DNA of 64,000 bases from Pontiella sulfatireligans. Lineage in GTDB: Bacteria; Verrucomicrobiota; Kiritimatiellia; Kiritimatiellales; Pontiellaceae. The number at the start of each line of letters is the position of its first letter. Positions within the stretch are counted from its first letter, which is position 1. The notes beneath the pieces are model-generated. The model was not told the DNA's origin and searched no databases. It saw only the letters and a program-made list of their open reading frames with translations. The stretch is taken from contig NZ_CAAHFH010000001.1 of assembly GCF_900890705.1 (NCBI RefSeq), forward strand, positions 248,001-312,000, in the 5' to 3' direction. Position numbers and translations under genes: made by a program. Positions 62,351 through 64,000 of this stretch are shown here, one piece after another.

Positions 62351-63382
62351 TCAAACTGCGGGATCGAGGGCCTGCTCCGTTTCGGTAGGCGGAAGCGAAG
62401 GAGTGTAATAGTAGCCCGGCTCCTTTTTTTGCCGTTTCAGAGTGCAGCGAATTTCTCGCCAGGTCTTAAAAAACCCATCCATGGGAGGGAGATTGCCTTC
62501 AATGGCTTTGCGCAGCTTCGGCAGATTATAAAAGGGGATGCCGGCATGCATGTGGTGTTCCACGTGGTAGTCCATTTTCCAGTGCATGAAGAGGGTGAAG
62601 GGATCGACCTTTGCCGAGCGGCAGCATAGGCGGAAGTCCGTGGAGTCGGGCTGCAGTCCGGCGTGCTGCGGAATGGTGACGAGCCACGCCAGCCATGTGG
62701 CGTAGAACGGGACAGTGAAAATGGCGAGTAGGATCCACAGTTTCAAATAGAGGATTAGCGAGAGGATGCACAGCTGGCCGATGAACACCGCGCGGGAAAA
62801 ACCAAAGAGCTGCTTGCGGGCCTTCTGGTCGGTTTCTGGAAAAAGGTGGTTTTCCCAATCGCCGGAAAGCATGCCGAAGCTGTGGCGTAGAATCATGCCG
62901 GCACAGGATTGGAAACGCGTGAAATCAAACGTGTAGTATTGAATCCACTGCCAGAGCGTAATTCTATAGGGAAGGGGCACCTCCAGATCCTGATCGCGGT
63001 GAACCGTGGCCATATGGTGGCGGATGTGGCTGGCCCGATAAAAGATGACGTTCTTCCAGGTGATGAATCCGCAGAGGCGCAGGAAAAATTCGTTCAGTCC
63101 TTTGGTTTTAAAAACCGTGCCGTGCGAAAGCTCGTGAATCGCCGCGTGCTCGCCCAAAAAGGTGAAGCACGTGCCGCGGATAAATAGCGCGAGCAGCGTG
63201 AACGGCCAAGGCAGGTGGTAGAATGAATAAACCACTCCTGCGCCGGTCAGCACGGAGAACAGCAGCTGGGGAATGATCTGCAGGAAGCCGCGCGCATCGC
63301 TGCGTTCCATCAGCTTCTTCCGTATCGCCTTGTCGATGGGGATGCGAAGCCAATCCACTTTCTTTTCCATGAGCATTGTCAT
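62351..63382 (-). CDS. Membrane fatty-acid desaturase-like di-iron protein
   Basis: 343 residues, integral membrane. Histidine boxes H83-E-L-S-H87, H119-I-R-H-H123 and H273-V-E-H-H277 bind the di-iron centre of the fatty-acid desaturase superfamily. Hydrophobic segments lie at about 38-75, 100-115 and 195-240. Family knowledge: members desaturate acyl chains or hydroxylate or demethylate small molecules using O2. Its position between a UroD-like and a homocysteine methyltransferase gene suggests a methyl- or amine-related oxidation rather than ordinary lipid synthesis (inference). The start at 63382 has AGAGG about 9 bp upstream. Confidence 0.88.
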   Translation of the reverse strand: MTMLMEKKVDWLRIPIDKAIRKKLMERSDARGFLQIIPQLLFSVLTGAGVVYSFYHLPWPFTLLALFIRGTCFTFLGEHAAIHELSHGTVFKTKGLNEFFLRLCGFITWKNVIFYRASHIRHHMATVHRDQDLEVPLPYRITLWQWIQYYTFDFTRFQSCAGMILRHSFGMLSGDWENHLFPETDQKARKQLFGFSRAVFIGQLCILSLILYLKLWILLAIFTVPFYATWLAWLVTIPQHAGLQPDSTDFRLCCRSAKVDPFTLFMHWKMDYHVEHHMHAGIPFYNLPKLRKAIEGNLPPMDGFFKTWREIRCTLKRQKKEPGYYYTPSLPPTETEQALDPAV

Positions 63383-63401
63383 GAACGTCTACCTCTCTAC
63401 G

Positions 63402-64000
63402 TTATCGTGCGCCGAATTTGCGGACGGCTTCCTGATAGATCAAAATATTTTCCGGCGGCGTTTTCCCCGTCATGGTGCCTGCGGAGAAAAAGTAGCCGGG
63501 CTCTCGTTTGGCAAGCTTGGCGGTTTCACGCACCATGTCGCGGATCTCATCCGGCGAACCAAAGTTAATGATGTTCGGGTTTTGCATGCAGGCGAAAATG
63601 GTTTTTCCGCTAAACACGTCGAGTACGGTTTCAAGGTCGTTGTTGCCGTCGCAAGCAATCCCGTCAAAGTCGGTGGCGCGGATGCGGTCGAGCAGGGGCA
63701 TCAGGTTGCCGTCGCAGCAGAAAAAAGCTTTCTTGCCGGCGGAGTGGATGATGTCGAGCACTTCATTGTAGTGCGGGAAAATATATTGGTCGTACCATTC
63801 CGGCGGGAACATTGGGCCGTTGGCGCTGCAAAGGTCGTCGTGGCATCCGATCAGCTCAATGTCCGGCGATTCGCACATGGCCGAAAAGTCGCGCTTGGAC
63901 ACTTCAAGGAACTGCAGCAACATTTCCTCGAAACGTTTGGGATCGTCCATGGCGGCCATCATAAAGTTTTCCCAGCCGAAGAGTTCGACCGGCCACATGA
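63402..64000 (-). CDS. UroD/methyltransferase-like protein, 5' end outside the window
   Basis: About 198 C-terminal residues are visible; the family is about 350 long, so the gene starts beyond 64000 and the Met near 63998 is probably internal. Visible landmarks are I-E-L-I-G-C-H-D-D-L-C-S-A-N-G-P-M-F-P-P-E-W-Y, K-A-F-F-C-C-D-G-N, I-A-C-D-G-N-N and F-F-S-A-G-T-M-T-G. The Cys-Cys and H-D-D segments resemble zinc-using cobalamin methyltransferases of the MtaA/CmuA kind. It lies 19 bp upstream of the desaturase gene and is likely cotranscribed with it. Confidence 0.8.
   Translation of the reverse strand, partial: MWPVELFGWENFMMAAMDDPKRFEEMLLQFLEVSKRDFSAMCESPDIELIGCHDDLCSANGPMFPPEWYDQYIFPHYNEVLDIIHSAGKKAFFCCDGNLMPLLDRIRATDFDGIACDGNNDLETVLDVFSGKTIFACMQNPNIINFGSPDEIRDMVRETAKLAKREPGYFFSAGTMTGKTPPENILIYQEAVRKFGAR

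Noticed and set aside
1..64000. CRISPR arrays, tRNA or rRNA genes, prophage genes
   Set aside because: No regularly spaced repeat arrays, no cloverleaf-like or rRNA-like stretches and no phage proteins were seen; the only evenly spaced repeats are the two-box operators.

Overview
The window looks like part of a marine, sulfatase-rich member of the Kiritimatiellota (Pontiella-like; inferred from gene content, not from a marker gene). The clues are S1 sulfatases, GH29 fucosidases and PL8 lyases packed together, PEP-CTERM proteins ending in an 'RRxFMM'-type tail, large secreted proteins with calcium-type D-x-D repeats, and IS66 elements. No rRNA, tRNA, CRISPR array, transporter, SusC/SusD pair or regulator gene was found.

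Layout. 0-1 kb: a monocistronic PEP-CTERM protein. 1.04-3.39 kb: IS66 copy 1, then a decayed secreted-protein gene (3.5-4.3 kb). 4.4-16.4 kb: a large modular secreted protein with its own terminator, followed by sulfatase, GH29, sulfatase, an unknown protein and a beta-helix protein. 16.4-23.7 kb: sulfatase, DUF1961 protein, PL8 lyase. 23.7-31.9 kb: a second large modular protein with terminator, GH29, a leucine-rich-repeat gene broken by an amber codon, and a GC-rich sulfatase. 31.9-33.5 kb: a second PEP-CTERM protein, its terminator and an ORF-less group IIC intron lying directly after that terminator. 33.5-42.0 kb: sulfatase, GH29, secreted flavoprotein, toroid protein, esterase. 42.0-45.4 kb: a cytoplasmic DUF2264 (GH154-type) enzyme and a UroD-like protein. 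45.5-48.7 kb: a chondroitinase-ABC-type PL8. 48.7-56.3 kb: GH29, sulfatase and a DUF1961 gene destroyed by a frameshift, a stop codon and IS66 copy 2. 56.4-61.1 kb: an intact PL8 and a decayed PL8. 61.4-64 kb (minus strand): UroD-like, fatty-acid desaturase and homocysteine methyltransferase genes.

How it fits together. Lyases of the chondroitin/hyaluronan family, four fucosidases, six sulfatases and a possible glucuronidase point to degradation of a sulfated, fucose-bearing, uronic-acid polysaccharide. Fucosylated chondroitin sulfate or a glucuronic-acid-containing fucan are candidates (inference). Most transcription units are preceded by one shared signature: two 8-bp motifs related to TGCGCAAA whose starts are exactly 22 bp apart, in about half the cases followed 29-30 bp later by a -10-like hexamer. 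This is the strongest unexplained signal here and suggests that one unknown regulator controls the whole locus.

The locus has grown by duplication (sulfatase-DUF1961-PL8 cassettes; near-identical tracts between two sulfatases) and is partly decaying. All assignments come from reading motifs and comparing the window with itself; no database search was run.
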